Counted from the stretch's first letter, positions 48,626 through 60,736 are shown. The stretch is DNA of 64,000 nucleotides from Allium sativum (GCA_030737875.1 CM060920.1:480220861-480284860); one strand, 5' to 3'. Made by a program: numbers and translations. The notes: generated from the letters alone by a model not told the origin.

Positions 48626-49472
48626 CACATGAATCTGTATGTGCATGCATTTATATTTTTTTTTTATACTCAAAATTAATGGGAATATGAGTTGTAAAAT
48701 ACCTACGAACCCGGAATGAAGTAGGGGTGTTAATCGATTGAACCAAACAGAGGGGTGTGTATGTCCGTCTTATAAGACATTCGGATGTACACAGACCAGA
48801 TGAGAAGTTGAATCAAGCATTGTTCGTACGAACCGGACAACAGACGGAAAGACGGAAAATGTTGGAATGATAGAAAAACATTGAAGAATTTCGAATGAAC
48901 ATACTTTCATACATTTTTTCTTGTTATAAATCACGTTCTAAACCAGAATTCTACGGATACCGAATCTTAAAATGGACTGTTCTATTAACAGTCCTTAGCA
49001 TAAAATGTAGTCAAATGAGCTGTAAAACCAACGCAGGCTAAAAATAAACTCTAAATGAGCTGTATAAAACGAAGTAAATGTCCAAAACTAAACTAGAAAG
49101 AGTTGTCAGAATCAGAAATGATAGTAGAAAACAACTTAAAATTAAATAACCAAAAATAAAGCGGGAGCCCCAAAACCTAGGGACAAAAATACCCCGCTCC
49201 TTCCATTTTCCCTTCTTTTTCGTTCTATTTATTTTCTTCCCTGCAAAACAAAAAAACCAAAGGAAGCACAAGCACGAAAATCCGAATATTTCCCTCAAAA
49301 TTTTGGAACCCGTAATTTCAGAAATATTTGTCGATAAAAACCAGATCTATCTAGGGTTTCATTTTTCTAATCTCCATTTCCTTCTCTTCCCATTTCTCCA
49401 AAATCAGAGAAATTGGAAGAGAAGCAAAGCAAACCATCAACCTATGCAGTAAGTTTACCATCCTACCCTTCC
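48626..49472 (+). promoter_or_regulatory. Upstream region and 5' leader of the MYOB-like gene
   Basis: This is the intergenic DNA between the hAT MITE and the gene. A second TAGGGGTGTTAATCG end-like sequence lies at 48723 without a partner. Close to the gene the strand becomes C/T-rich (49370-49400) with an AGGGTTT telo-box-like motif near 49354, usual for plant leaders. No clear TATA box was chosen. An upstream in-frame TTG/GTA extension is open from 49413 but lacks ATG, so it is treated as leader. Confidence 0.4.
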
Positions 49473-51966
49473 ATGGATTTCCAAAAAACCAACGGCCGAA
49501 TCACGTGCTCCTGCACGTGCCTATGCTGTGGCACCCACGCTTCCACCTTCACCTCCTTCCGTCGCTCCGTCAAGCGCAAGCTCGATCAAATCGACCACTC
49601 CTACATCGAGTCCGGTTTCGTCAGAAACAGCAGCGATGAAGTTAGTGCGCGCGTGGAGATCGAGAACGAAGCAGCAATGCTGCGCGAGATGCTCAACAAC
49701 CACCAGATATCAATCCAAGAGCTGTACGGCGAACTAGAAGAGGAGCGCAGCGCTTCAGCAACCGCAGCAAGCGAGGCAATGTCAATGATTCTGAAGCTCC
49801 AGCGCGAGAAGGCTGAAACGCAGATGGAGTTCAGGCAGTTTAAGAGGTTTGCGGAGGAGAGAATTTCACACGATTCAGATGAAATCGCTCAATTGGAGGA
49901 TCTGTTGTACAAAAAAGATCAAGCTGTGCAGAGTTTAAGCTGTGAGATTCAGGCCTATAAACACAGGCTTCTAAGCTATGGATTCAACTCAGAGATTGAA
50001 ACCCCAGCTGATAACATGACCCCAATTGATAACATGACCCCAATTGATAACATGACGCCAGTTGATAGCATGACGCCAGTTGATAACATGACGCCAATGA
50101 CTTCCAACAACGATCCATCTCCTTTTTCTGCTGCGGCAGAATTTGATTACCCAGCTTTGAGGTGCAAAATTGCTAATGAGTTCGAAAATGAGGAGGAAAT
50201 ATCAGTAGGTGGCGATCTGGAGAAATGTGCTTTTGGTGAAACACCTAAGGAAAGGATTATGAATATCGAGAAGAGGATATCGAGGCTGGAGAGCATGCCG
50301 AGCAGTAGTCATGATAAAGGAGTTGTTGCCTTTTCTTCGCCTAACAAAAATTGGACTCAGCATTACCAAAGGTTTTCTATGGATAGTTACGGATTAAGCC
50401 CATATGCATATGCTACTAAGACAGATGAGAAGGACGATGTCAATGATAGGGTTTATACAGTGGACGCGGTTCATTGTGTGAATAGGAGCTATATGAGCAC
50501 GCCAAGAGAGTTTAACACTGGTAATGGTAATGGTGTAAACGGGAAGGATACGGGGAATGAGGATGAGGAGATAAAGAGATTGCATGCGAGGTTGCAGGCA
50601 TTGGAAGCTGACAGAGAGACGATGAGACAAACAATCATGTCGATGGGCACAGATAAAGCACAACTTGTATTGTTGAAGGAGATTGCTCAGCAGCTATGTA
50701 AAGAGGGTCATCCTAGGGATGTGGACAGGAAGTTTGTGAAAAAGCAGATGTCTTTTTGCAGAAGTTTCTCATTGTTCAGGGCTGCCAAGGTATATTTTTT
50801 TATTAATACATTAGGTGTTCTTTTGAATTGAAGTAAAGAGCTTAGTTTATGATATTTAGACATAGTAGAATGGAATTTTTTTTGCAGTATTTTTGAAACT
50901 TGAGGGCTGCCTCACGTGTTGTTAAAGTAGGAATGACGTTTGATTAAATAGTCCTACATCACAGAATCAATTGAAGGAGTGGAGCATAAAATATGTGTTA
51001 GTTGACACGTAACAACAGAGATTTCTTTTGTTACAAGGATGTGTGTGTCAGCTCTTACTGTATTCACATTTAAACGTATGGTATTGGCTTTCTTAGATTG
51101 ATAGCTGCATATACCCGGCAGAATCATTCATATCTAGCACTAGATTATGCAGTTAGCCGAATATCTCTTCCCATTAGCTTCCATAATTCACTAGTGTAAA
51201 ATCATACAGTTACAATTCCTTTATAGATGTTATAATGAAGTTTACACGCTTGTATGTTAGTACAAAAATAAGAGGACGACATAGTTAGTTATTGCATTAA
51301 TCAAGTATAATGTAGTTATTGCATTGAACAGGATAATTTATCAGTTCACATGATTTTTATGTATGTAAAAGTTTGCTCATTTCTCGTTGGCTAACTTTAT
51401 TTTCTTCTTTTGGCTTGTTACCGCAGTGGATCAAGTCATTTGTTTCTTGGAGAAAAAAGGCATCAAGGACAAAGTAAGTTGAAACTTACACCACTGATTG
51501 CATTTTACAATTAATGAGCTCAATACGTTTGCCTTCGAATTTTATACCCTCGTCTAACCAACGCCATTCAGTACAATAAATTGATTGATTCAAATTAATT
51601 GATTAATTTCAAATGAATGGTGAAAATCGTGTGTATTTGTGCACAAGGAAATCGAGCTTAGAGTTAACTACATGAAAGTATAGGGCTCCTTTGAATCGAT
51701 AAAAATAAGTTGTTTCTTGACTTTTTGAAATAAAAAATCAGTTCATCTTGATTTTCAAAAAGTTAAAAAAACAACTTATATAAATGGATCTAAACGAGGT
51801 AGTAACATTTCTGAAATATTATACTGATATATTCCAAATTTGATGACAATTATATGTGTGTATTAGGTACTCGTTTGGAGTAACAAGCAGCAATTCAGGT
51901 TTGCTGCTTCTTGTTGACAGAACACCTCGCAGGCAGTGGCGGTGCCTAACAAGAACATTAAGATAA
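49473..51966 (+). CDS. GTD-binding (DUF593) myosin-binding protein, MYOB7-like, three exons
   Basis: The coding exons are 49473-50789, 51427-51473 and 51867-51966 (487 codons plus stop), with GT-AG introns of 637 and 393 bp. The start is the first in-frame ATG (MDFQKTNG). Residues 10-20 are Cys-rich (CSCTCLCCG), followed by a basic SVKRKLD. Residues about 62-170 form the GTD-binding domain: a long coiled coil from NEAAMLREML through ELYGELEEERSASATAASEA to YKHRLLSYG, the segment that binds the globular tail of plant class XI myosins. Residues 177-208 are a TPxDNM repeat. A second coiled coil runs about 365-415. The short exons 2-3 supply the conserved basic and hydrophobic tail (WIKSFVSWRKKASR, then YSFGVTSSNSGLLLLVD). 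Family members serve as receptors or adaptors linking myosin XI to vesicles. No membrane segment is evident, as expected for the MYOB7 group. All splice joins keep frame. It is the only intact gene in the window. Confidence 0.87.
50001..50099 (+). repeat. In-frame 18-bp minisatellite in the MYOB-like gene
   Basis: Five 18-bp units encode TP(A/I/I/V/V)D(N/S)M, followed by TPM. They sit just after the GTD-binding coiled coil. The unit length keeps the reading frame, so copy number can vary without breaking the protein. Confidence 0.9.
51683..51799. mobile_element. Small MITE in intron 2 of the MYOB-like gene
   Basis: Imperfect terminal inverted repeats of about 45 bp: CTCCTTTGAATCGATAAAAA, then TAAGTTGTTTCTTGACTTTTTGAAA, mirrored by the reverse complement of the sequence ending TAAATGGATCTAAACGAG. 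The whole 117 bp can fold as one hairpin. No clear target duplication is visible, so the superfamily is open. Confidence 0.65.
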
Positions 51967-52260
51967 CTGTATTGTTTGTTCTGAAATTGCTACTGGGAAT
52001 GCCAATTTGAACATACTTACTGTTTGGAGATGTATTCTTTTACTGACTGATCCTATTTTCTTTCTTTTCTAGTTACTTGTCCAAGATCTTCAATGTGCAT
52101 TCTTAGGAATGTTAAATGTTAATGTTGTATGTATATATATATTACTGATAATAGTTGTAAAGTAGATTGACTTGGCCTCTTTGTTGTATGTTGGAGATAT
52201 GCCTGGTTATGTGTACCAGAAATGTTTCTTGTGATGTCCATGTTAATAGGGAAAGGTAGC
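51967..52260 (+). other. 3' UTR and downstream flank of the MYOB-like gene
   Basis: Noncoding; a polyadenylation site is likely between 52100 and 52200 (TTGTAT and AATGTT rich) but cannot be fixed. Confidence 0.4.
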
Positions 52261-52506
52261 TGATATCCATGTTAATATGCCTGGTTATTTAATCGTCTAC
52301 TGATCTACGATCCACTCTCAAGACTTAGGTAAGGATTGACATATTACAGGTCAATCCTTCCGTACTCATGTTCCTAACTCTAAGATTTTATTTAATCTTC
52401 CTATTTTATACTGATTAACTGTATAGTTTAATCTTCTTTGTAATTCTATGTATCACGGTAAACACTCAATGGGAAACATAGCTTCTCTTAATCTCTTCTT
52501 TTACAC
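52261..52506 (+). mobile_element. Probable 5' LTR (3' part) of a second copia element
   Basis: The block ends CTTCTTTTACA at 52506 and is followed by CGGTACTAGG, a degraded primer site (compare TGGTATCAGAG), about 40 bp before a gag start. Inside it a perfect 10-bp inverted repeat, AAGGATTGAC (52331-52340) and GTCAATCCTT (52350-52359), forms a hairpin. The LTR start was not located. Confidence 0.5.
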
Positions 52507-52549
52507 GGTACTAGGTTTTTGATCCACTTCTCACAAACATCTCTCTCCA

Positions 52550-53286
52550 ATGGCTCTCCTTAACCAATCTTTCTCCTTCCATAAACCCCACGGTAGTGAT
52601 CCGACTAAACCCCACGCCTCTCAGTATCACAATGCTATCAAACTCACCCCATGAACTATTTCTCATGGAAACTCCAAATGGAGGTTCTCCTTGTTGGTCA
52701 CAATTTTTTTTGCTTATACTGATGAAACTCTTCCATGTCCCCTGATTGTCATTGCTACCGATGGACATGAAGAACCTAATTCAAATAACACCTTTTGGAA
52801 TAGACAAGATCGTCTTTTTTTTTGTGCTTTCATAGGCGCTATATTTTCAAATATGGTACTCTTATCTCTCAAGCCAAAATATTCTAAACAATCGTGGGAC
52901 ACATTGGCTCGTACCTATGCCTTACCCACTCAAGGCCACATCAAGCAAGTCAAAGACAAATTTATAGGATTGTCAAAGATAGTCTCTCGATCTCCGACTA
53001 TATGCAATGCGTCAAAGAGTGTTCTGATCAATTAGCTGCTTTAGGCAAGATTATCGAACAAGAAGACTTGACTGACAAGATACTTGTTGGTCTATATGAA
53101 TCATACACTTCGGTAATTGAATCGGTGAATGCTCGTGACTCCCCCGTATCATTTGAGGAGCTACATGGAAAATTAATCAATAAAGAACTCTCCTTGCAGC
53201 AAGCCCAACTGGATTCATCTCTTCCTACCTTTGCAGTTGTTGCCTCAACTCGCCCTCAAGGCCGCAACAATAAACCTTGCCCATAA
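52550..53286 (+). pseudogene. Ty1/copia gag remnant, frameshifted
   Basis: It begins ATG GCT CTC and in successive frames shows landmarks of plant copia gag (gag_2/UBN2 type): YHNAIKLTP, NYFSWKLQMEVLLVGHN, LPCP, SKQSWDTLARTYA, LSISDYMQ and SVNARDSPVSFEELHGKL. It has at least three frame breaks: near 52651, in the T-run near 52708, and near 52970. It stops at 53284-53286. The gag would form the capsid-like particle. No zinc knuckle, protease or RT follows, so the element was cut off after gag. Confidence 0.8.
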
Positions 53287-53577
53287 CAATGAGACGACCG
53301 CTGATAACTCCTACACTTAACAAGAGGAATAATGCGCTGAAAGATGTGTCAGACAGCTATGAATGATCATCATGGTAGATTAACACAAACAGAACCTGTT
53401 GTATAACTCACAGCGTAGGAATAAAAAATAATAGAACATATACAACAGACATAAATAGTGAAGCATCATATAACAAAATCTCGAACTTTCATATCATCAT
53501 GAAAGAATATCTATACACCAAAACTGGATACAACATCAAATTCTGTGCAAGAAGCCTCACTATAGGTTCACTCAGAG
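53287..53577. other. Unassigned junction sequence
   Basis: No gene or clear repeat between the copia gag relic and the next LTR. Confidence 0.35.
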
Positions 53578-53856
53578 TGTAACACCCTGCATTTTTAAAT
53601 AATAAAATAAAATTTGAAAAGCTTTCAAAAATTGGTCATGGAATTAGCGTCATTGCATCCGTAGCGATTTTCTGATTAATTTAGATCTATGGTTTGCAGG
53701 AAACAGATTTAAGATGAAAAAGATATCTTTAAATGAAATATTACAACAAATGTGAAAATAAGATATAAGAAAAGAACAATGGGCACCACTGTTTCTAATC
53801 TTGTTAATAAAAGCCTATGTAGCTCAGTTGGTAAAGACATGTCTCTTCTGGAACAA
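53578..53856 (+). mobile_element. Start of an LTR or leader of a gypsy element (G)
   Basis: TGTAACACCCTGCATTTTT at 53578 is a typical chromovirus LTR start. After about 280 bp it runs straight into reverse-transcriptase coding sequence, so most of the LTR, gag and protease are deleted. Confidence 0.5.
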
Positions 53857-54561
53857 GGAAGAGCATAAGCCGCACTTGAGAGTTGTTTGGAAATCCTGCG
53901 AAAACATAAGCTGAAGGCTAACTTTTCGAAGTATCACTTCTGGAAGAGCGCAGTGAGGTTCTTAGGCCATGTTGTTTCTGGAAATGGAATAGCGTTTGAC
54001 CCCACTAAAGTGACAACAATCCAGGACTGGGATAGACCTACGAATGCGACGGATGTTCAGAGTTTCCTTGGGTTGGCGGGATATTATCGTTGTTTTATCA
54101 ATGATTTCTCCAAGATAGTTTCTTCATTAACATGATCGACGAAGAAGAATAAGGTGCTCACATGGGACGTAAAGTGTGAGCAAGATTTCAGAAGCATAAA
54201 AGAGAGACCGACGAGTGCTTATGTTTTGACGATTACAAGTGGGAATGAGGAAATGGTAGTATACACCGATGCATGTGGTAGTAGACTTGAAGCAATGCTA
54301 ATGCAGAAGGATAAGGTTGTGGCCTACGCAAGTCGATAACTGAAGCCGCACGAAAGGAATTACCTAACTCATGATTTGGATTTGGCAGCGATCATGTTTG
54401 ATCTGAAGATATGGAGGCACTACCTGTTGGGAGTTAGAATCGAGTTGTTTACAGATCACAAATCGTTAAAGTATCTTTTCTCCCAAAAGGATCTTAATCT
54501 TCGGCATCAGCGGTGGTTAGAGTTTCAGAATGGTAATGCAGTTGAGGATGCACTGAGTTGA
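53857..54561 (+). pseudogene. Ty3/gypsy reverse transcriptase and RNase H remnant
   Basis: The frame opens with HLRVV then EILRKHKLKANFSKYHFW, the end of the RT palm, followed by VRFLGHVVSGNGI and SFLGLAGYYRCFINDFSK (53887-54135). The RNase H part shows VVYTDACGSRLEAMLMQ, VAYASR (about 54250-54339), then [10 protein letters not shown] and [19 protein letters not shown]. Several in-frame stops (54136, 54337) and frame changes break it. Sequence style fits chromoviruses of the Tekay/Del kind. The N-terminal RT with the catalytic YMDD-like box is absent. Confidence 0.85.
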
Positions 54562-54624
54562 AGAAACACAAGTTTGGGAGTGATGTTTTCAGAATGGAAG
54601 CAACTTGATTACTTGACATGATTT

Positions 54625-55500
54625 GATTTCAAACCACGGCGTGGGTTGGAACCTAAAATGTTGGCAAGCTTATCTATAAGACCTACTCCCATCGAAAGTA
54701 TTGGTGAGATCCAAAAGCGAGATGCAAAGCTTGTCATGTTTATCCAGAAGTTGGAACAAGAGGATAAAGAATTCGAGGTCGATCGAGAAGGTTGGCTTCG
54801 AAAGAAAGACGATGGGTTGTTCCTGATATCGACGGATTGAGGGATGAGGTTTTGAGAGAATGTCATCACTCGAAGTTGACAATTCATCCTGGTATTAATA
54901 AGATGTATCTGGACATGAAGCGAACTTACTACTGGGAAAGGATGAAAGGAGATATTGGAAAGTTCATTTCCAAGTGTATGAACTGTCAGTTGGTGAAAGC
55001 TGAACAGAAAAGCCGAGTGGGTTGCTTTAGCCATTGGAAGTTCCTACGTGGAAGTGGGAGCAAATATTGATGGACTACCTAGAACTAGGGCAGGAAACGA
55101 AGGAATTTGGGTCATCGTGGATCGCTTGACCAGAAGTGCTAGGTTTGTTCCTGTCAAATTGACTAGACAACATCGAATTTGGCTGAGCTTTATAAAAAAT
55201 GGATAGTTCGGTTCCATGGTATCCCAAAGAGCATAGTAAGTGACTGTGATCCGTTGTTCACGAGCGGATTTTGGAAGTGTTTGCAAGAAGCTTTGGGAAC
55301 CAAGTTGTGTTTGTGCACAGTTTATCATCCCCAAATTGATGGTCAAACCGAGAGGGTTAGCCGAGTTTTGGAAGATCTCTTAAGAGCTTATGTATTAGAC
55401 TTCGGAGGATCATGGGAGGACCATCTACATCTAGTCGAGTTTGCATATAACAATAGATACCAGTCGAGCATTGGGATGGCACCATAAGAAGCGTTGATGG
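54625..55500 (+). pseudogene. Ty3/gypsy integrase remnant
   Basis: The zinc-binding part reads HHSKLTIHPG ... GDIGKFISKCMNCQLVKAE (about 54860-55005), an HHCC-type H2C2 domain. The catalytic core shows WKWEQILMDYL near 55055 and then, after frame changes, FHGIPKSIVSDCDPLFTSGF, LCLCTVYHPQIDGQTERV and WEDHLHLVEFAYNNRY (55179-55487). Integrase would insert the element DNA. At least three frame breaks (near 54838, 55060-55175 and 55486) make it inactive. Confidence 0.85.
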
Positions 55501-55777
55501 TAGACCGTGTAATTCTACGACATGTTGGTTAGAAACTGGAGATAAGTTGATACTTAGGCCATAGATGATCAGAGAGACATCAAATTGTATCGAAATCGTT
55601 CGACAACGAATAAAGACAACCCAAGATTGTAAAAAGAGTTACGCCGATAAGCGTTAAAAAGATTTGGAATTCAACGTTGGCGATATGGTGTTCGTTCTCC
55701 GATGAATCACGTTGTTCGGTTCGGAAGTAAAGGAAAGTTAGCTCCAAGGTTTGTTGGACCATTCCCGATAATCGAAC
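55501..55777 (+). pseudogene. Integrase C-terminal remnant upstream of the chromodomain position
   Basis: In broken frames it reads KSYADKR, DLEFNVGDMVF, then GKLAPRFVGPFPIIE, the conserved stretch that lies just before the chromodomain in plant Tekay-like elements. It is cut at about 55777, where LTR H begins, so the chromodomain and 3' LTR are missing. Confidence 0.75.
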
Positions 55778-58700
55778 TGAAACCACCTGAACTTCCCCTT
55801 ACGGGAAGGCTCAGATTGCTTTGAGAACATGACTCATCAGAACACAAACAACAGAACATTTCATTGCTACTACAACAATTTACATCAGAGTACAAGAATA
55901 TTCCAGAGTATGAATAAATATTGCACATTGGAGATACAATATCAGAGATTAAAATTACATAGCAGCGGAAAATAATACATAAGTACAATGCGTAGCGAAA
56001 AATAACAACTGACACAACTGAAAGAAATATACGGATACAAACTTTCCGAATATAGCTCTAGCTATAATCCAGGATCCTGTGAAAAGAAATATCTGCGAAA
56101 ACCAAAACTACTGACTGCCCGTATGGAAAATATGGGCACCTAGAGTGGTAGAAACAATAAACTCCAGGTCAGTCATGGGACTGGTGTGAGAACTAAAACA
56201 ATTATTAAATCTTTACTTTAAAAGTTAGGAAATCACGAGACCACGCCATATAACACGAAACGGGTTTACTCCACATGAATCTCAGTTTAAAATAAAATAA
56301 CGCAATGCTTTTTGAAAAAATGAAGCTATTACAAGACTCAGGTAACATCACACAGTGCAACGCAAGCCGGATGATAGAGTTTTACCTTATAATAGCCAAA
56401 CATGCTTGGTATGTTTTAAAAGAAATGATTTAATTTGATATTACTATAGGTGCATAGTGTGAAAATCAACTTCAAATATGAATGTATCAATCTTAGACGG
56501 CATGAGCGCCCCACCCATTATGTCGCCATATTGGTTTACAACTAAAACTAAAAAGTCACGTATTGAAAATTGGATTTCCATCATGAACCAAGGCAAGGGA
56601 TCTCTCATTCCGATTCGAGACAATCTAGCCTACCATGTCTTAGGATTTAGCTGCATCTGCACCTAGGAGCGGCAGGGCCGATCACTTACTTTAGTAGATT
56701 AGTTATTCCTGAACAATACTTTTCCCTGCCCTATGGGGCATAAAATCTGGTCAATATGTCGACCATCAAGAGCCACTAGGGACTCAAATCCGAGGTACCT
56801 CGCTTTCCAACATCCACATAAGTAAAATGCCTGGGCTCCATACTATGACATCTCTCCTAGCTAGAAAGAAACGCATGCCCTCCATGCGGTCCCTTATCCT
56901 GTTTCTGGCTCGTAACGGGTTGTGAAGCTCGTAAATTAACGCTATGCACAAAACAATGCTAATTAAAGTCGTGCTTTGATCATCATCCACAAAACTCTGC
57001 TTTTCAACAAAGGCCTTGATCATTTGCATCTTAGCATGCCACATTAACAATTCACGCCATGCAACTACTGTCTATTAATATATAACCTCTAAGCTCGATA
57101 CGTCTTAGAGAAGGGTGTTAAGCAAGAGAATAAATTCTCCGCCACCAAATAGATATATATTTAATAGAAATCAATTAACACTGTATAAAATCCAATGTCA
57201 GACACACATCCATTTACAAGTCCGTTCTAGGTCTGAACGAAACCGGAGGCACCTTATTCCTTATCCCATATGTCCAACACATGCGAGAGGTCCTCGCATA
57301 TTCAGTCGATCACCAAGTACGTTTGAACGATCACCACTTATTACCTTGTCTCCGGGGATCAGCCCAATCAAGACATTAGTAATCATCCATATGATGTGAA
57401 GATCTCTGGTCTTCGGCACCGTCTTCATCGTCGACTTTTAGTGGCCGTATCAGTTATTCAAGATGGGATGAACCCGGTCTTTCCGAATAACTCGCGCATT
57501 TTATAATCAAGTGCCATAAAAACACATCATATGCCCCATTCCAATTTAGAATATCCTTTTATTCAAATATTTACATTTTTAGGGAAAGGTTCCCATTAAT
57601 TTTATCAAAGATAAATTCTTTTAAAATTATTCTTTAATCTTCCTTTGGATGTCAATTTCAAAAGATTTTATTTTATCCTTTATCAATTCTAAACCAAATT
57701 AAGGTTTATTAACTAGTCGGGATTATCGAGCCTTACTGAAGTAATCATTTTTTTATTTTCCAATCCCAACCTTCATCCCCTGGAGCAAAACTGGTAATAC
57801 TCCATATCTAACACCTAAGGTTTTATCGGTAAATTTAATTACCATTTCACGTTTCAAATCTAATTAAAGATTTAACTATCGCTTGGAGTAAAACTGGTGG
57901 TATCCATTCTCGATCATTTCTCTTGTTCGATAAATTTAATTACCTCATTCACTTTCCAATCTAATTAAAGATTCATTAAAACTCCATCTTGGTTTCAATC
58001 TCTAAAATCATTACTTTATGATCATTCAACTTTAGGAAAATTAATCCAGTAACCAATGTCATTTAAAACACAGTTCACAATAAACTCAAATCACCTTCCA
58101 TTAACTATGGAATCTTCATGGAAAACAGATCAATATATACTCGATATTAATTTCCGTATCATACTAATAATATAAATGGAATAACAACATAGCCTTTTAA
58201 ATTCCATATATAGTACCGGTCTTCCTTTACAAAAGCTCATCTCGATTATTACCAAATCGAATTCCATTTAATTCCAATTTAATATATTAAATTGGAAAAT
58301 TTACTTTAGAAAATTTCCTTTAAATCTTAATAAAAAGATTTATAAATTCCAAATCATATCTTTACTGTTAATTGGGTTAAAGAACAAGTGTTATTTAAAA
58401 CACCGTTCACGATAAACCCAAAAATACAATCTTAATTCAATTCCAATTAAATACTAATTAATCTGGAAAACTTCACTAAATCTTAAATTAAAGATTTATT
58501 CTTTTCTCAACTGGGTTTAAGGTTAGTGTTAATAAAGACAACATTAACGACAAACCCAAAATCTATTTTGATATCAAATACAAGGTTCTGAATAGAAATT
58601 ATATTGGGTTATATTAAATATTAAATTCTGAAACCAACAAATATCATTTTGGGAATAACAATATACATATCTTCCAAATTCCTCGACAATATTCATATAA

Positions 58701-59220
58701 TTACGGAATCCAATATCGAAATATTCCGAAGATTATTTCCATTCAAATCTATTCCAATTTATTCATTGGAAAATTTTGGTTATTCAAAACCCCTTTTTCA
58801 ATCCAATTTGCTAATTTAAAAAACAATGGATTATTATTCTAGTTAATAACTAGTACATTTCGATAAAAATATATTTTTATCCTTTCAAACTTGGATTTTT
58901 TCATCCAAAATCTTTCCAAATCATTTATTATGATTATAATAATTTTTCCATATTTTTAATAATTTTTATAAGGCCCTTGCAGTCGGTTTCCCATAACGGC
59001 CACTGAACTGCATCCATAGCGACCTTATCTGAAATTGATTTGGACATATCATAAAATATAACCATTAGATTTCAAATCTCTTATATTCATTGGAAAGCTC
59101 TTTTCGATACGAACCCAACGGTACTAGGAGAATGCGACAGTCGAATCTCCCCTCACATCAATTTGCAGTAACGGTCGAAATTTACGAGCGGTCGCTGCGC
59201 AGGGCGTTCTATTCAGGACA

Positions 59221-59260
<40 letters not shown>

Positions 59261-60736
59261 TCGATTTCCTTTTAAAACGTATTTTATAAATTCGTTTTAA
59301 AAACGATTCCAGCTTCATATTCAATTTCAAATCAAAATTGAATATTCCATATCATTATTATATCAAAATGATAATATTTTCAAAATATCTGATTTTGAAA
59401 TCCATTTCCTTTTCGTATTCATTATAAAATGAATAGAATCGATTAATAAACCCGTTCGAGTTAAAGTGGCGTTTACTACTTAACTCGGCTTCACATTTCA
59501 ATATTTTTGTGTCCATCCAGAATCAGACATCAAAATCATATTTTGATTATTCACTGAATATTATTTTAAAATATTCGTTAATTCTAAAATATTCGTTTTT
59601 TCTGAATCGAAATCAGACTCAATCAATTACCATATAATTTTATTTATAAAGATTTCATACATCACATGTATTCAAAAATAGTGATAAACAACTACTAAGC
59701 AGCCAATTTACATCCAAAGTGAAATTTACCACTGTATAAGCAATAAATAATTAAATAACGCTTATCACAGTCTGTCAATCCATCGATTGACATATAATTA
59801 AATTCAGGGGAGATGTGAATAAATTATCATCCCCAGACCCATGTGGGGTTTTCAAACAACAACAATTTATTTAAATAAATTATTGGTTAACAAATTTAAC
59901 CAATTCTAATTCGGTTTGAATTATTTTTCTAATTAGCCAATTTTCACTGTTTAAAATTATAAGTAGATATTAATAATTTAATTTCAACTACCACATTAAT
60001 GTTAACATTATTTTTAATATGTTAAATATTTAAACAACAAAATCAACACACAATACAGTCAAATAAATCGTCCATGGTCTGTGGACGAGGGAGGTGAGCT
60101 AACAGGCATCGTATACAATTTATAATGATTAAAACTGACAAAAATCTACAATGGCAATTCTATATATTTTTCAGTTATAAAATAAATAAACAACTATACA
60201 ATAATTTTAGTGAGAGAATTATCACTTTGGGTTCCACTCCGTCAGTCTTTAATTGGTGATTGTTTCGATAAAATTAAAAGACTGTTTAATTTTATCTAAA
60301 ATTCCAATAGCTTCCATTTCAGTTCCAGTTGGTTCCATTGTGTAGACTCCACGATCGCAACACAACTGAAATCGTTGAATTTGGACCTCGTATGAAAAAG
60401 ATATTGATTTTATTACATTGGACAATTTAATTAAATAATTAACTGCATTAATTAGAGTTTAAATTATTTAACCTTCTCCTTAATCCCGTTCTCTTCCTTC
60501 TCCTTAATCTCGTTCCCTTCCTCCCGCTGAAACCCGTAACTGCATTAATTAGGGTATAAAACTACCGCGCCATTTCCAGCTCGTTTTATAATTAAAATAA
60601 ATTTATATGTTCTAACTTCATTTAAAATAAATTTTAAATCGTTATTATTTAAAATAAATCATTTTAAATATTTATATTCCATTAAAATAGCAAAAATAAA
60701 AAATTTAAATTGGTTAAGAAATTTCGGGTTATTACA
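55778..60736 (-). mobile_element. LTR H, giant 3' LTR of family B (4,959 bp)
   Basis: The right edge TTTCGGGTTATTACA (60736) directly abuts the same polypurine tract as element B. The left edge is about TGAAACCACCTGAAC, diverged from B's TGGCGACCCGAAC. Family landmarks occur in the same order: GTCAGTCATGGGACTGG (56168), GCAACGCAAGCCGG (56358), CATGCTTGG, CCGTGTATAAAA-like text and the GTCCATGGTCTGTGGAC palindrome (60070). The GC-rich leader-like island of A, B and C is lacking. It interrupts the gypsy pol relic G. Confidence 0.72.
59224..59258. repeat. (AT)n microsatellite in LTR H
   Basis: About 17 AT units after GCGTTCTATTCAGGACATT, at the same place where A and B have shorter TATATAATATAT runs. 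Confidence 0.92.

Noticed and set aside
49413..49472. N-terminal extension of the MYOB-like frame
   Set aside because: The first codon is TTG and no in-frame ATG occurs before 49473, so the extension is most simply 5' leader.
50790..50831. Reading the MYOB-like protein through into intron 1
   Set aside because: Stopping at 50831 would replace the conserved C-terminal tail by intron sequence; a GT-AG intron from 50790 to 51426 restores it in frame.
53814..53850. tRNA-like TAGCTCAGTTGGTAAAG (A-box match)
   Set aside because: No B box (GGTTCGAATCC-like) and no acceptor or anticodon stem follows; the next bases read into reverse transcriptase.
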